Source of the DNA: JAXFPC01 sp034180005
GTDB taxonomy: Bacteria; Bacillota; Negativicutes; Acidaminococcales; Acidaminococcaceae
DNA: 26,562 nt
Direction of reading: 5' to 3'
Assembly: GCA_034180005.1 (NCBI GenBank)
Contig: JAXFPC010000019.1
Span: forward strand, 1 to 26,562
Shown: piece after piece, positions 1-7,229 of the stretch
How positions within the stretch are numbered: the stretch's first letter is position 1
How the letters are laid out: the number at the start of each line of letters is the position of its first letter
Notes under the pieces: model-generated
Databases searched by the model: none
The model's input: the letters and a program-made list of their open reading frames with translations, nothing else
Told to the model about the DNA's origin: nothing
Program-made: the position numbers and the translations under genes

Positions 1-21
1 AGGGTATACCTCAATAAAAGA

Positions 22-137
22 TCCGGTGGCGAAAGCTGAGGGGGACCACCTGTACCCATCCCGAACACAGCAGTTAAGCCCTCAAACGTCGAAAGTACTT
101 GGCCGGAAGCGGCCCGGGAGGATAGAAAGCTGCCGGT
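22..137 (+). rRNA. rrf: 5S ribosomal RNA
   Basis: The segment has the conserved 5S core (cccatcccgaacacagcagtt near 55-76, and ttggccggaagcggcccggga near 99-120). Its two ends (ccggtggc near 23 and gctgccgg near 129) pair as helix I. About 116 nt is the normal size. A strong terminator follows at once, so this is the last gene of an rRNA operon whose 16S and 23S genes would lie to the left of the window. The exact ends are accurate to a few bases. Short ORFs across this stretch are not genes. Confidence 0.93.
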
Positions 138-142
138 TGGAG

Positions 143-176
143 AGATACCGCACATCACGTGCGGTATCTTTTTTTT
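143..176 (+). terminator. rRNA operon terminator
   Basis: A perfect 11-bp stem (143-153 with 159-169) has a 5-nt loop and runs straight into eight Ts. It ends the transcript that carries the 5S rRNA. Confidence 0.93.
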
Positions 177-180
177 GTGG

Positions 181-565
181 GAGGGGAAGTTTTTGGGCAA
201 TTGCGGCGGGTATGACAGATACCATTGCGAAGTAAATTGTAGGAAGTAAATTGTAGAGGGAATTATATAAAAATGGACTATATGCCATTTTCAAGAGAGA
301 AGAGGAAGAATGTTTTATATATAAATTTATACATATTCGCTTCCGGGAGAACGTTCTCTGCTTAAGAGAAAAGGATTATAGTCCAAAAATGCTGGAAGAA
401 ACAAAATATGAGGTATTATACTAATTTTATGCGGCTGCTAGTGTGATTTAGTTGTAAAATTGTGGTAAAAAAGATTTTATTGTTACCTTTTCATTATTTG
501 CTTTAGGACCTGTGGAATCTTTTTCTTCAAAATATTTGGTGCTGACGGTAGTAATTCCTGGTTAA
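181..565. other. AT-rich intergenic region with repeat structure
   Basis: No convincing gene is seen between the rRNA terminator and ccpN. The stretch holds a perfect 14-bp tandem duplication (229-242 and 243-256). A 9-bp inverted repeat (274-282 with 377-385) encloses about 94 nt. Inside that lies a 12-bp palindrome (347-358, gagaacgttctc). This could be a folded RNA or leader, but it matches no family I can name. Confidence 0.4.
229..256. repeat. Two-copy 14-bp tandem repeat
   Basis: The unit gaagtaaattgtag occurs twice in direct succession with no mismatch. It looks like a simple recent duplication in non-coding DNA. Confidence 0.85.
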
Positions 566-579
566 ATAGTATATACTAT
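563..579. promoter_or_regulatory. Palindromic operator-like site with -10 element before ccpN
   Basis: A 14-bp perfect palindrome (566-579, atagtatatactat) contains a TATACT -10-like hexamer (572-577) about 33 bp before the GTG start. No convincing -35 is visible at the usual distance. Sixteen bases here (563-578) match the ackA upstream region (14427-14442) at 15 positions. This would fit an operator of the downstream CBS-domain repressor acting on itself and on ackA. The site is seen directly; the role is inferred. Confidence 0.45.
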
Positions 580-610
580 ATATCAATCAAAGTTTCTTGT
601 ACGAGAGGGT

Positions 611-1276
611 GTGAGTACCATCGCTTTAAGCAACAGACAAAAGCAAATTGCTGAGATTGTCCGTTTAGAAGGACCTATTACAGGCGAGAGTATAGCAGAA
701 AGGCTTCACGTTACGCGAGCTGCCTTGCGCAGTGATTTGGCTATTCTTATTATGGGTGGTATATTGGACGCGCGGCCTAAGGTCGGATATTTTTATACCG
801 GAAAAAATACTTTGGGGATGCTGATGGAAGAAATTTCTTCTATTCGCGTTGGCGACCTGCAGTCCGTTCCTGTAGCTGTTAGAAGTGATCAAAGTGCTTA
901 TGATGCCGTAGTAATGATGTTTCTTGAAGACGTAGGCACTGTTTTCATCCTTGACGAATCCGGTAAACTTACCGGAGTGGTGTCCAGAAAAGATCTTTTG
1001 AAGGCTGCCCTTAATAGAGGAGATTTGCGTGAAACTCCGGTCGTCATGGTGATGACGCCGTTGTCGAAAATTATCGTAGCGGAACCTGACGAATCTGCTG
1101 CCGCGGCAGCAAGAAGGATGATTGACAACGAAATAGACTGTCTGCCGGTAGTAAAATCTGTAGATGGGGCAGAGAGAAGGCTGTACGAAGTTGTCGGCAG
1201 GGTTACAAAAACTAACTGTACCAGATTGCTTGTAGATCTGGCGGAAGGAAAGGGCGGTAATTATCATAGGAATTAA
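611..1276 (+). CDS. ccpN: CcpN-type transcriptional repressor (HTH plus two CBS domains)
   Basis: This 221-residue protein has an N-terminal winged helix-turn-helix (about residues 5-65, with the family-like stretch GESIAERLHVTRAALRSDLA). A tandem CBS pair follows (about 78-205, with MMFLEDVGTVFILD and a second unit ending near RLLVDL). This is the CcpN/YqzB architecture. In Bacillus subtilis CcpN represses gluconeogenic genes during growth on glucose, with nucleotides sensed by the CBS part. The start is GTG 611. A gagaggg Shine-Dalgarno sits unusually close to it, but no other in-frame start is available. The gene overlaps the start of ppsR, the usual partner. The effector and targets here are inferred; a palindromic site at 566-579 may mean autoregulation. 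Confidence 0.88.
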   Translation: MSTIALSNRQKQIAEIVRLEGPITGESIAERLHVTRAALRSDLAILIMGGILDARPKVGYFYTGKNTLGMLMEEISSIRVGDLQSVPVAVRSDQSAYDAVVMMFLEDVGTVFILDESGKLTGVVSRKDLLKAALNRGDLRETPVVMVMTPLSKIIVAEPDESAAAAARRMIDNEIDCLPVVKSVDGAERRLYEVVGRVTKTNCTRLLVDLAEGKGGNYHRN

Positions 1277-2099
1277 AAATAATCCTATTATATACGCAGT
1301 GTCAGATTCTATCGGTGAAACTGCAGAATCTGTAGTAAAGGCTACTACCAGTCAGTTCGTCGAGGAAAAGTTTGATGTTATTCGTGTGCCGTATGTTAAA
1401 GGTAAGGAACAAATTGATAAGATAGTAGCTGAGGCCAAACAGCACGAAGCTGTGATTTGTTATACTATTGTTTCTCCGGAGCTTAGACAGCATATAGCTG
1501 ATAGAGCTTTTTCGGCTGACGTTGAAGTGGTCGATGTCTTGGGTCCCGTGCTTAAATCCATAGAAAAGACGACAGGACTTTTGCCGCGCAATCAGGCAGG
1601 TCTGATTCATTCTCTAGATCATGAATATTTTAAACGAGTTGAGGCTGTTGAGTTTGCCGTTAAATACGATGATGGTAAAAATCCTTTGGGATTGCTGAAG
1701 GCGGACGTCGTTATCATCGGTGTTTCCAGAACTTCGAAAACTCCCTTAAGCATGTATTTGGCGCACAAACAGGTCAAGGTGGCAAATGTTCCCTTGGTTC
1801 CGGAACTTCAGCCTCCTGAAGAACTGTTTAAGGTACCACCTTACAAGGTAATCGGCTTGCTGATAGATCCGTACAAATTAAATGAGATTAGAAGTGAGCG
1901 ACTTAAGACGATGGGACTTTCCGACAACGCTGTTTACGCAGATATGAAAAGAATTAATGATGAACTTAATTACGCTAAAGGAATCATGCGTAGAGTTCAT
2001 TGTCAGATTATCAATGTTTCTAATCGCGCTATTGAAGAAACAGCGGGCATAATTTTAGAATATGTCAGAAAGAATAAGGAACGTCATCGGGACTATTAA
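1260..2099 (+). CDS. ppsR: Pyruvate, phosphate dikinase regulatory protein (PpsR/YqfL family) with non-standard start
   Basis: Proteins of this family are bifunctional kinase/phosphorylases that switch PPDK or PEP synthase off and on with ADP and phosphate. The sequence shows the N-terminal signature IIYAVSDSIGETAE, the P-loop-like GVSRTSKTPLS and a C-terminal EETAGIILEY. The family signature begins upstream of the only standard in-frame start (GTG 1299). Between the in-frame stop at 1233 and 1299 there is no ATG, GTG, TTG or CTG. The most plausible starts are ATT 1260, six bases after a good aaggaaaggg Shine-Dalgarno, or ATT 1272, which gives MKNNPIIYAVSDS. With GTG 1299 the first beta-strand would be lost. 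The gene overlaps ccpN, so the two are probably co-transcribed. No ppdK or ppsA gene is in the window. Confidence 0.87.
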   Translation: MIIGIKNNPIIYAVSDSIGETAESVVKATTSQFVEEKFDVIRVPYVKGKEQIDKIVAEAKQHEAVICYTIVSPELRQHIADRAFSADVEVVDVLGPVLKSIEKTTGLLPRNQAGLIHSLDHEYFKRVEAVEFAVKYDDGKNPLGLLKADVVIIGVSRTSKTPLSMYLAHKQVKVANVPLVPELQPPEELFKVPPYKVIGLLIDPYKLNEIRSERLKTMGLSDNAVYADMKRINDELNYAKGIMRRVHCQIINVSNRAIEETAGIILEYVRKNKERHRDY

Positions 2100-2138
2100 T
2101 TGTAAGTCAGTTATGAATATTTCTTGCATTGGGGCAAT

Positions 2139-2169
2139 AAAAAGCGCACCTTTAAGGTGCGCTTTTTAT
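2139..2169 (+). terminator. Terminator of the ccpN-ppsR operon
   Basis: An 11-bp perfect stem (2141-2151 with 2155-2165) has a 3-nt loop, with As before it and Ts after it. It lies about 40 bp after the ppsR stop. Confidence 0.9.
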
Positions 2170-2510
2170 ATTTTGTAAAGTTAACAAGCAAAATGTGTGA
2201 GCTTTAAATAAATTCACCAAGAATGCGGATACATGGATCGAACAAAAATCACCAACCTTTGCCAACGGTAGGAGTGTTTACATTACAGCAAAAACACGAA
2301 GATTGGTGATGTATATGCGGGGGAATTCAATAAGCAAAAAGGATTGCTGTTATGTATCGTTTGACGCTAAGCCATCGATGAAAGAAACGGCTGCCGAAGT
2401 CAAAGCATATATGGCAACTGAGTCGACACGTGTTTGACGTGATCCGAGTATGCACCGACAGAAGCCATGGGGAAATATTTATAATGGTTCACCTTTGGAC
2501 GGATGATATT
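2170..2510. other. Unassigned intergenic region with imperfect hairpin
   Basis: This 340-bp gap lies between the ppsR terminator and the end of the lptA-like gene. It has an imperfect inverted repeat from 2248 to 2310: ATCACCAA with TTGGTGAT, then CTT with AAG, then GTGTTT with AAACAC, with a 14-base bulge on the left arm. A 40-odd-codon ORF follows it. The pattern could be a decayed mobile-element end or a structured RNA. No transposase is recognisable and nothing can be named with confidence. Confidence 0.35.
2315..2437 (+). CDS. Possible tiny ORF, unknown function
   Basis: This 40-codon ORF starts MRGNSISKKDCCYVSFDAKP and ends KAYMATESTRV before a TGA. In-frame ATG 2309 and GTG 2306 lie just upstream. 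A ggtga at 2305-2309 could be a weak ribosome site for ATG 2315. The composition is protein-like (charged, helical second half, AAEVKAYMATES), but I recognise no family. It may be a fragment of a decayed gene, perhaps from a mobile element, or chance. Its start touches the right arm of the hairpin at 2303-2310. Confidence 0.2.
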   Translation: MRGNSISKKDCCYVSFDAKPSMKETAAEVKAYMATESTRV

Positions 2511-2987
2511 TTATTGAATTTGTTTTGTGAGTACGTTGTAAACGATATCTTTTTGCTGGGGAGTTCCGTTGACATTGACGTTGCCGCTGAAAGAAGCTTC
2601 CTTTGTTTTCCAGTTATAGGTTCCGCTGTCTGCAGTAATAATATTCGTGCCGTCCTTGAAACTCAAGTTTCCTGAAACGTAAGCCGTGCGTTGTGAGCTG
2701 TATACGTCAACCTTATCACAGGAGAAATTCATGTCGGCGTAAGACAATTTAATATTGCTGTTGCCGTGAACCTCCATTTTGTAAATATTTACTTGCGTAT
2801 AGTCTCCTGTTATAGTCATCATGGTATCATGAGCCGGGAATTGAACAAAGACATTGCCGCTGAGATCATACACGCCGTTGAGCGGATTAAATGTGCGTGT
2901 GTCGCTGGTGATGACCGGTTCGGCTGCCAGACATAGAGACGGCAGTGTTAATATAGCAAAAAGTAATGCCAGAAATAATTTTTTCAT
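2511..2987 (-). CDS. lptA: LptA/OstA-like periplasmic protein
   Basis: This 158-residue protein has a classic signal peptide (MKKLFLALLFAILTLPSLCLA) followed by an OstA-type beta-jellyroll pattern. Short repeating strands such as LSGNVFVQF, VYSSQRTAYVSGNLSFKDG and ASFSGNVNVNG match the LptA/LptC/LptD-N fold. LptA bridges inner and outer membranes in lipopolysaccharide export, so this gene implies an outer membrane. The start is ATG at 2987, with gaaagga upstream; a longer reading to 3071 would place 28 residues before the signal peptide and is unlikely. The gene is single and divergent from dnaG, with no other lpt gene beside it. It could also be a different OstA-domain protein, so the symbol is provisional. 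Confidence 0.75.
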   Translation of the reverse strand: MKKLFLALLFAILTLPSLCLAAEPVITSDTRTFNPLNGVYDLSGNVFVQFPAHDTMMTITGDYTQVNIYKMEVHGNSNIKLSYADMNFSCDKVDVYSSQRTAYVSGNLSFKDGTNIITADSGTYNWKTKEASFSGNVNVNGTPQQKDIVYNVLTKQIQ

Positions 2988-3154
2988 GCTGAATCCTTTC
3001 TTAGCCGAGAGTCTGTTGTTCGGCACTCTGATATTATATGCTTTTTTGCATGTGTGCGCAAGAGTACGCATCCATTGTTTGCCTTTTTTTCAAAAAAGAG
3101 GATTTTATAATACAGCATTGAATATTATAAATATACGAAAGGAAGAGTGCGGTT

Positions 3155-4921
3155 ATGAGTTCGGAGTATGATAATTTTAAAGAGCGGGTGCGCGGAGCAG
3201 CCGATATTGTTGAAGTCATCTCCGGTTACGTAGATTTGAAGAAAAAAGGGCAGAACTATTGGGGTTGTTGTCCTTTTCATGGAGAAAAAACTCCTTCCTT
3301 TGCAGTAAATCCCGGGAAGAACATGTTCTATTGCTTCGGCTGTCATGAAGGCGGGGATGTTTTTAAGTTTATTATGAAGAGCGAGAATTGCGGCTTTGCC
3401 GAAGCGCTTAAACTGTTGGCTGACAAATACGGCATACCTGTGCCGGAAAAAGAAAAGTCCGCTGCGGAAATTGCTCGCGATAAAAAAACTGCTGTCGTGT
3501 TAAATGCCAACGAACTGGCAGGCAGGTTTTTTCAGGCTTGTTTAACCAAAACGGAGCACGGTAAAGCTCCTTTGGCATATTTGCATAGCAGAGGCATAAC
3601 GGACGACATTATTGAAATGTTTTCCATAGGTTATGCTCTAAAAAATTATGAGGCTCTTGTGTCGTCGCTCGGGAAAAGAGGATGTTCGGCTGAAATGCTG
3701 GCAGAGGCCGGTTTGGCTGTAAAAGGTAAGACGATTTACGATAAATTTCGGCACAGAGTTATGATTCCCATAAAGGATCCGCGTGGGCATATTGTCGGTT
3801 TTGGGGGACGCGTGCTTGATGATAGCACGCCTAAATATCTGAATACGTCCCAGACGGAGTGGTTTAATAAGAGAAAATTGCTTTTCGGTTATGATGTTGC
3901 TTATAAAGCGATTAAAAGCTCGGGGACGGCGATAATTGTCGAGGGATATATGGACGCCGTGAGCCTTCATGCAGCCGGAGTCAATAATACGGTTGCTTCT
4001 ATGGGAACGGCTTTTGCTGCCGAACAGGCCGCTCTTTTGAAAAGAGTTGTCGATAGGGCGGTGTTTTGTTATGACAGTGATGATGCTGGCAGACAGGCAT
4101 CGGTGAGAGCGGTAAGCGTAGCCCGTCAAGCAGGTCTTAATGTTTTTGTGGCTGCAGTTCCTGAGGGAAAGGATCCTGATGAATACGTTCGCAGTCACGG
4201 TAAAGAAGCTTTTTTGAAGGTTATTGAGGACGCTGTCGAAGGAATGACCTTTCAAATAGAGGAAACACTGAGACAAAATAATGTTACCGATTTGGCAGGA
4301 AAAGTAAAGGCTGTGTCGAATATACTACCATTCCTATCAGAGTGCAAAAGCCGAATTGAGGTCGGCGAGCATATTCGCAGGCTTTCTCAAAGACTATTGC
4401 TGGATGAAGGGTTAATTTCTGCCGAGTACAGAAAAATAGCAGGTAAAGGTGCAGGAATTCAGAGAGAAAATATGCCTTCTGTCGCTGCCGAAAACAGCAG
4501 TTCAGCAAATGAAGATGCTGAAAAACTGCTTTTGTCGCTTCTGGTGAAAGACGGTGCGTTGCTTGATCTTTGCAGAAATGAGGAGATATTTTTCTCCGAT
4601 GATGCGTACTGCCGCATTTATCAGGCGTTGCTTGCTGAACCGCATAAAGATGAAGCTGATATTCTGAAGTTGCAAGAGACGTTGGATGAAGACGCTGCGA
4701 ATGTTTTGGCTGAAATAGCAGTTAGAGATAGGGTTGCCGCTGATCCTGATAAGATATTGCGTGATTGTCTGCGGCAGCTGAAGAAGATACACCTGGAACA
4801 AGCGTATGAAAAACATCGCCGTTTGGCTGTGGAGTATGAGCGTCAGAATGACGCGCGCTTTTTGGAAGAGTTGAGTGAAAGTCAAAGGATAAAAAATGAA
4901 ATTAAAAAGCTCTACGGATGA
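3155..4921 (+). CDS. dnaG: DNA primase
   Basis: DnaG makes the RNA primers for DNA replication. The 588-residue protein has the CHC2 zinc finger (C39, H42, C60, C63, in CPFHGEKTPSF and YCFGCHEGG). The TOPRIM core follows, with VEGYMD (E263) and YDSDDAGRQ (D307, D309). A C-terminal helicase-binding region begins at about residue 450. Length is normal. ATG 3155 follows a good aaaggaagag ribosome site. A TATAAT at 3106-3111 in the gap with the divergent lptA-like gene is a candidate -10. The next gene, rpoD, follows after 28 bp, so this is the conserved dnaG-rpoD macromolecular synthesis arrangement. Confidence 0.98.
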   Translation: MSSEYDNFKERVRGAADIVEVISGYVDLKKKGQNYWGCCPFHGEKTPSFAVNPGKNMFYCFGCHEGGDVFKFIMKSENCGFAEALKLLADKYGIPVPEKEKSAAEIARDKKTAVVLNANELAGRFFQACLTKTEHGKAPLAYLHSRGITDDIIEMFSIGYALKNYEALVSSLGKRGCSAEMLAEAGLAVKGKTIYDKFRHRVMIPIKDPRGHIVGFGGRVLDDSTPKYLNTSQTEWFNKRKLLFGYDVAYKAIKSSGTAIIVEGYMDAVSLHAAGVNNTVASMGTAFAAEQAALLKRVVDRAVFCYDSDDAGRQASVRAVSVARQAGLNVFVAAVPEGKDPDEYVRSHGKEAFLKVIEDAVEGMTFQIEETLRQNNVTDLAGKVKAVSNILPFLSECKSRIEVGEHIRRLSQRLLLDEGLISAEYRKIAGKGAGIQRENMPSVAAENSSSANEDAEKLLLSLLVKDGALLDLCRNEEIFFSDDAYCRIYQALLAEPHKDEADILKLQETLDEDAANVLAEIAVRDRVAADPDKILRDCLRQLKKIHLEQAYEKHRRLAVEYERQNDARFLEELSESQRIKNEIKKLYG

Positions 4922-4949
4922 AAAATGTGTTGCGGAAGGAGGGGACACC

Positions 4950-6572
4950 ATGGAAAATACTGACGTGGTTATAAGTCAGGATCAAATTGAAGAACTGCTG
5001 CAGAAAGGCATCTCTCAGAATGGTGTACTTACCTATCAGGATGTTATGGGCGTCATAAATACGCTGGATAATGTGACAACTGAAGCCGTGGAGCATTTAT
5101 ACGAGGTAATTGCTGCTAAAGGTATAGAGGTCATAGACGACAGCTCATCGGACGAGGATGTTATTCCGCCGGTCGATGAGGACAGAATTGAAGAAATAGA
5201 TGACAATATCGAAGAGATTAATGAAGCTGAGCTTGCTAATCTGACTGTCCCGGATAACATCAGCATAGATGATCCTGTGCGGATGTATCTGAAAGAAATT
5301 GGCAGGGTACCTCTTTTAATTGGGGAAGATGAAGTGAAGCTTGCCAAGAGGATGGATAAGGGACGCCAGGCTGAGAGATTGCGCGGCAACAGAGGTCAGG
5401 TCGAAGACGCTCCTGCTTTCAGTGGACTTGACGATACGCCTTCTCTCATCAATAAAATAGCAGCGTATCTGACGGAAGAGAAAAAAGTGACTTCCATGCG
5501 TTCCGTGTTCGGAGTTTTGGGGCTGATCAAAAAGCGCAAAGACAGCGGTGAACCTTATACAATAGAGGAGTATCCGGACCTCATTTTTGAATTTACACGC
5601 GATGAGCGTTTGTCGCTACAGCGTCTTATGGCGGAACACGGATGCTTGATCGAAGATTGCGAAAAAGTTGTGGTTGACAGACCAACCAGCGATAAAGATA
5701 TCCATTACCTGTATACCATAAATGTGCTTTTGGAAGAGCTTAAAGCTCGTTTGGCTGACGGTAGAGAAACTTCTTCCGATGTTGCGGAAAAGTATACTGA
5801 CCTGCTGGAGGAGTTCGATAAACTTCAGTCGGCAGTGTTGGATCAGGGAGATAATGCGAAGAAATGCCTGTCGGAGGCTAATTTGCGTCTTGTAGTTAGT
5901 ATCGCCAAAAGATATGTGGGACGGGGAATGCTTTTCCTGGATCTCATTCAAGAGGGTAACCTCGGTCTGATTAAAGCTGTAGAGAAATTTGATTACAACA
6001 AGGGATTTAAGTTCAGCACGTATGCAACTTGGTGGATTCGTCAAGCCATAACTCGTGCTATTGCCGATCAGGCTCGTACGATACGCATACCGGTACACAT
6101 GGTGGAAACAATCAATAAGCTGATCAGAGTATCTCGCCAACTGCTGCAGGAATTGGGGCGTGAGCCGCAGCCTGATGAAATAGCAAAAGAGATGGATTTG
6201 CCTGTGGAGCGCGTGCGGGAAATTATGAAAATTGCACAGGAACCGGTGTCATTGGAAACTCCTATAGGCGAAGAAGAGGATTCTCATCTGGGTGACTTTA
6301 TTGAGGATCAGGACGCTCCGGCTCCGGCTGACGCAGCTTCGTTTATTCTTTTGCGGGAACAGCTCAACGAGGTTCTTGATACTTTGACGGAGCGTGAGAA
6401 GCATGTTCTGGAACTGAGATTCGGGTTGGAAGACGGGCGCTCCCGAACGTTGGAGGAAGTAGGACAGCACTTCGGTGTTACCCGTGAGCGTATCAGACAG
6501 ATAGAAGCCAAGGCTTTGCGCAAATTGCGTCATCCCAGCAGAAGTCGTCGTTTGAAGGACTTTTTGGATTGA
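4950..6572 (+). CDS. rpoD: Primary RNA polymerase sigma factor (sigma-70/SigA)
   Basis: This is the housekeeping sigma factor for promoter recognition. The start is ATG 4950 after a strong ggaaggagggg; an in-frame ATG at 4896 lies inside dnaG and lacks a site. Of 540 residues, region 1.2 begins at about 107 (DDPVRMYLKEIGRVP) and regions 2.1-2.4 lie at about 300-385 (NLRLVVSIAKRY, YATWWIRQAITRAI). Regions 3 and 4 follow, ending with TLEEVGQHFGVTRERIRQIE. About 150 residues (roughly 150-300) lie between regions 1.2 and 2.1, where Bacillus SigA has almost none; they resemble in position the non-conserved region of proteobacterial RpoD. A tRNA promoter starts 3 bp after the stop. Confidence 0.98.
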   Translation: MENTDVVISQDQIEELLQKGISQNGVLTYQDVMGVINTLDNVTTEAVEHLYEVIAAKGIEVIDDSSSDEDVIPPVDEDRIEEIDDNIEEINEAELANLTVPDNISIDDPVRMYLKEIGRVPLLIGEDEVKLAKRMDKGRQAERLRGNRGQVEDAPAFSGLDDTPSLINKIAAYLTEEKKVTSMRSVFGVLGLIKKRKDSGEPYTIEEYPDLIFEFTRDERLSLQRLMAEHGCLIEDCEKVVVDRPTSDKDIHYLYTINVLLEELKARLADGRETSSDVAEKYTDLLEEFDKLQSAVLDQGDNAKKCLSEANLRLVVSIAKRYVGRGMLFLDLIQEGNLGLIKAVEKFDYNKGFKFSTYATWWIRQAITRAIADQARTIRIPVHMVETINKLIRVSRQLLQELGREPQPDEIAKEMDLPVERVREIMKIAQEPVSLETPIGEEEDSHLGDFIEDQDAPAPADAASFILLREQLNEVLDTLTEREKHVLELRFGLEDGRSRTLEEVGQHFGVTRERIRQIEAKALRKLRHPSRSRRLKDFLD

Positions 6573-6574
6573 TA

Positions 6575-6603
6575 TTGACATAAGAACTAAACTGTTGTAA
6601 AAT
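6575..6603 (+). promoter_or_regulatory. Sigma-70 promoter of tRNA-Met
   Basis: TTGACA (6575-6580) and TAAAAT (6598-6603) are separated by exactly 17 bp, and the tRNA begins about 20 bp later. The -35 follows directly on the rpoD stop codon. No terminator lies between rpoD and the tRNA, so read-through from dnaG-rpoD is also possible. Confidence 0.85.
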
Positions 6604-6622
6604 AATGATTGTTCTTTGTGAA

Positions 6623-6697
6623 GGGCCTATAGCTCAGTGGTAGAGCCGCCGGCTCATAACCGGCTGGTCGTAGGTTCGACCCCTACTGGGCCCACCA
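6623..6697 (+). tRNA. tRNA-Met (anticodon CAT)
   Basis: The cloverleaf is complete. The acceptor stem is gggccta with tgggccc, followed by discriminator A and an encoded CCA (6695-6697). The anticodon arm is gccgg-ctcataa-ccggc with CAT, and the T arm holds ggttcgacc. The acceptor pairs at position 1 and the anticodon stem lacks the three G-C pairs of initiators, so it is probably the elongator. A CAT tRNA can also be tRNA-Ile2 after lysidine modification, which the sequence alone does not exclude. TmcAL, whose substrate is elongator tRNA-Met, is also in this window. Confidence 0.92.
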
Positions 6698-6708
6698 GAA
6701 AAATAAAT

Positions 6709-6739
6709 GGCGTGGAATTTATTCCACGCCTTATTTTTT
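6709..6739 (+). terminator. Terminator after tRNA-Met
   Basis: A 10-bp perfect stem (6709-6718 with 6721-6730) has a 2-nt nominal loop (probably opening to 4) and is followed by ttattttttg. It ends the tRNA transcript. Confidence 0.9.
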
Positions 6740-6806
6740 GCTGAAGCTGATATAGTGGTGCAGTTACTTAAAATAATCTGCAACGATAATATTGTGAGGT
6801 GTTACT

Positions 6807-7178
6807 ATGGAATTTACTTTTGCGCACAATAATTTTAATGTACTCGATCTGCAAAAGAGTATGGATTTTTATGAGAAAGCTTTGAACCTTAAGGAAGTTA
6901 GTCGCAAAGAGGCGACTGACGGCAGTTTTATTCTTGTTTATCTGGGTGATGGAAAAACCGGACATCGGTTGGAATTGACATGGCTGCGTGATCGTAAGGA
7001 AGCTTATAATCTGGGCGATAATGAGTTTCATCTTGCTTTTACGGTGGATGATTATGATGCTGCTTACGCCAGGCACAAGGAAATGGGCTGTGTCATTTAC
7101 GAAAATTCCGGCATGGGGATTTATTTTATCACTGATCCAGACAATTACTGGTTAGAAATAGTGCCGAAAAAACGATAA
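6807..7178 (+). CDS. VOC-family protein, glyoxalase I-like
   Basis: This 123-residue protein is of the vicinal oxygen chelate fold, with two beta-alpha-beta-beta-beta units. Residues placed as in metal-binding glyoxalase I are visible: H7 (FAHNNFNVLD), E56 (HRLELTW), H75 (EFHLAF) and E117 (YWLEIVP). The small-form length and the FITDPDNYWLEI ending resemble lactoylglutathione lyases, which detoxify methylglyoxal. The thiol cofactor is unknown, since many Firmicutes lack glutathione. ATG 6807 follows a gaggtg ribosome site. It is a single gene, convergent with the radical SAM gene. Substrate assignment is inference. Confidence 0.85.
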   Translation: MEFTFAHNNFNVLDLQKSMDFYEKALNLKEVSRKEATDGSFILVYLGDGKTGHRLELTWLRDRKEAYNLGDNEFHLAFTVDDYDAAYARHKEMGCVIYENSGMGIYFITDPDNYWLEIVPKKR

Positions 7179-7229
7179 AGTTAGAAGATATTTTCTGATG
7201 TGTGAGAGACTGTGCAGGTGTTTTATATT

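Noticed and set aside
26..235. Plus-strand ORF at the start of the window
   Set aside because: It runs through the 5S rRNA and its terminator, so it is not a gene.
665..1267. 200-codon minus-strand ORF opposite ccpN
   Set aside because: It is antisense to a clear CBS-domain gene, with an odd composition and no ribosome site.
2430..2675. 81-codon plus-strand ORF
   Set aside because: More than half lies antisense to the lptA-like gene and no family pattern is seen.
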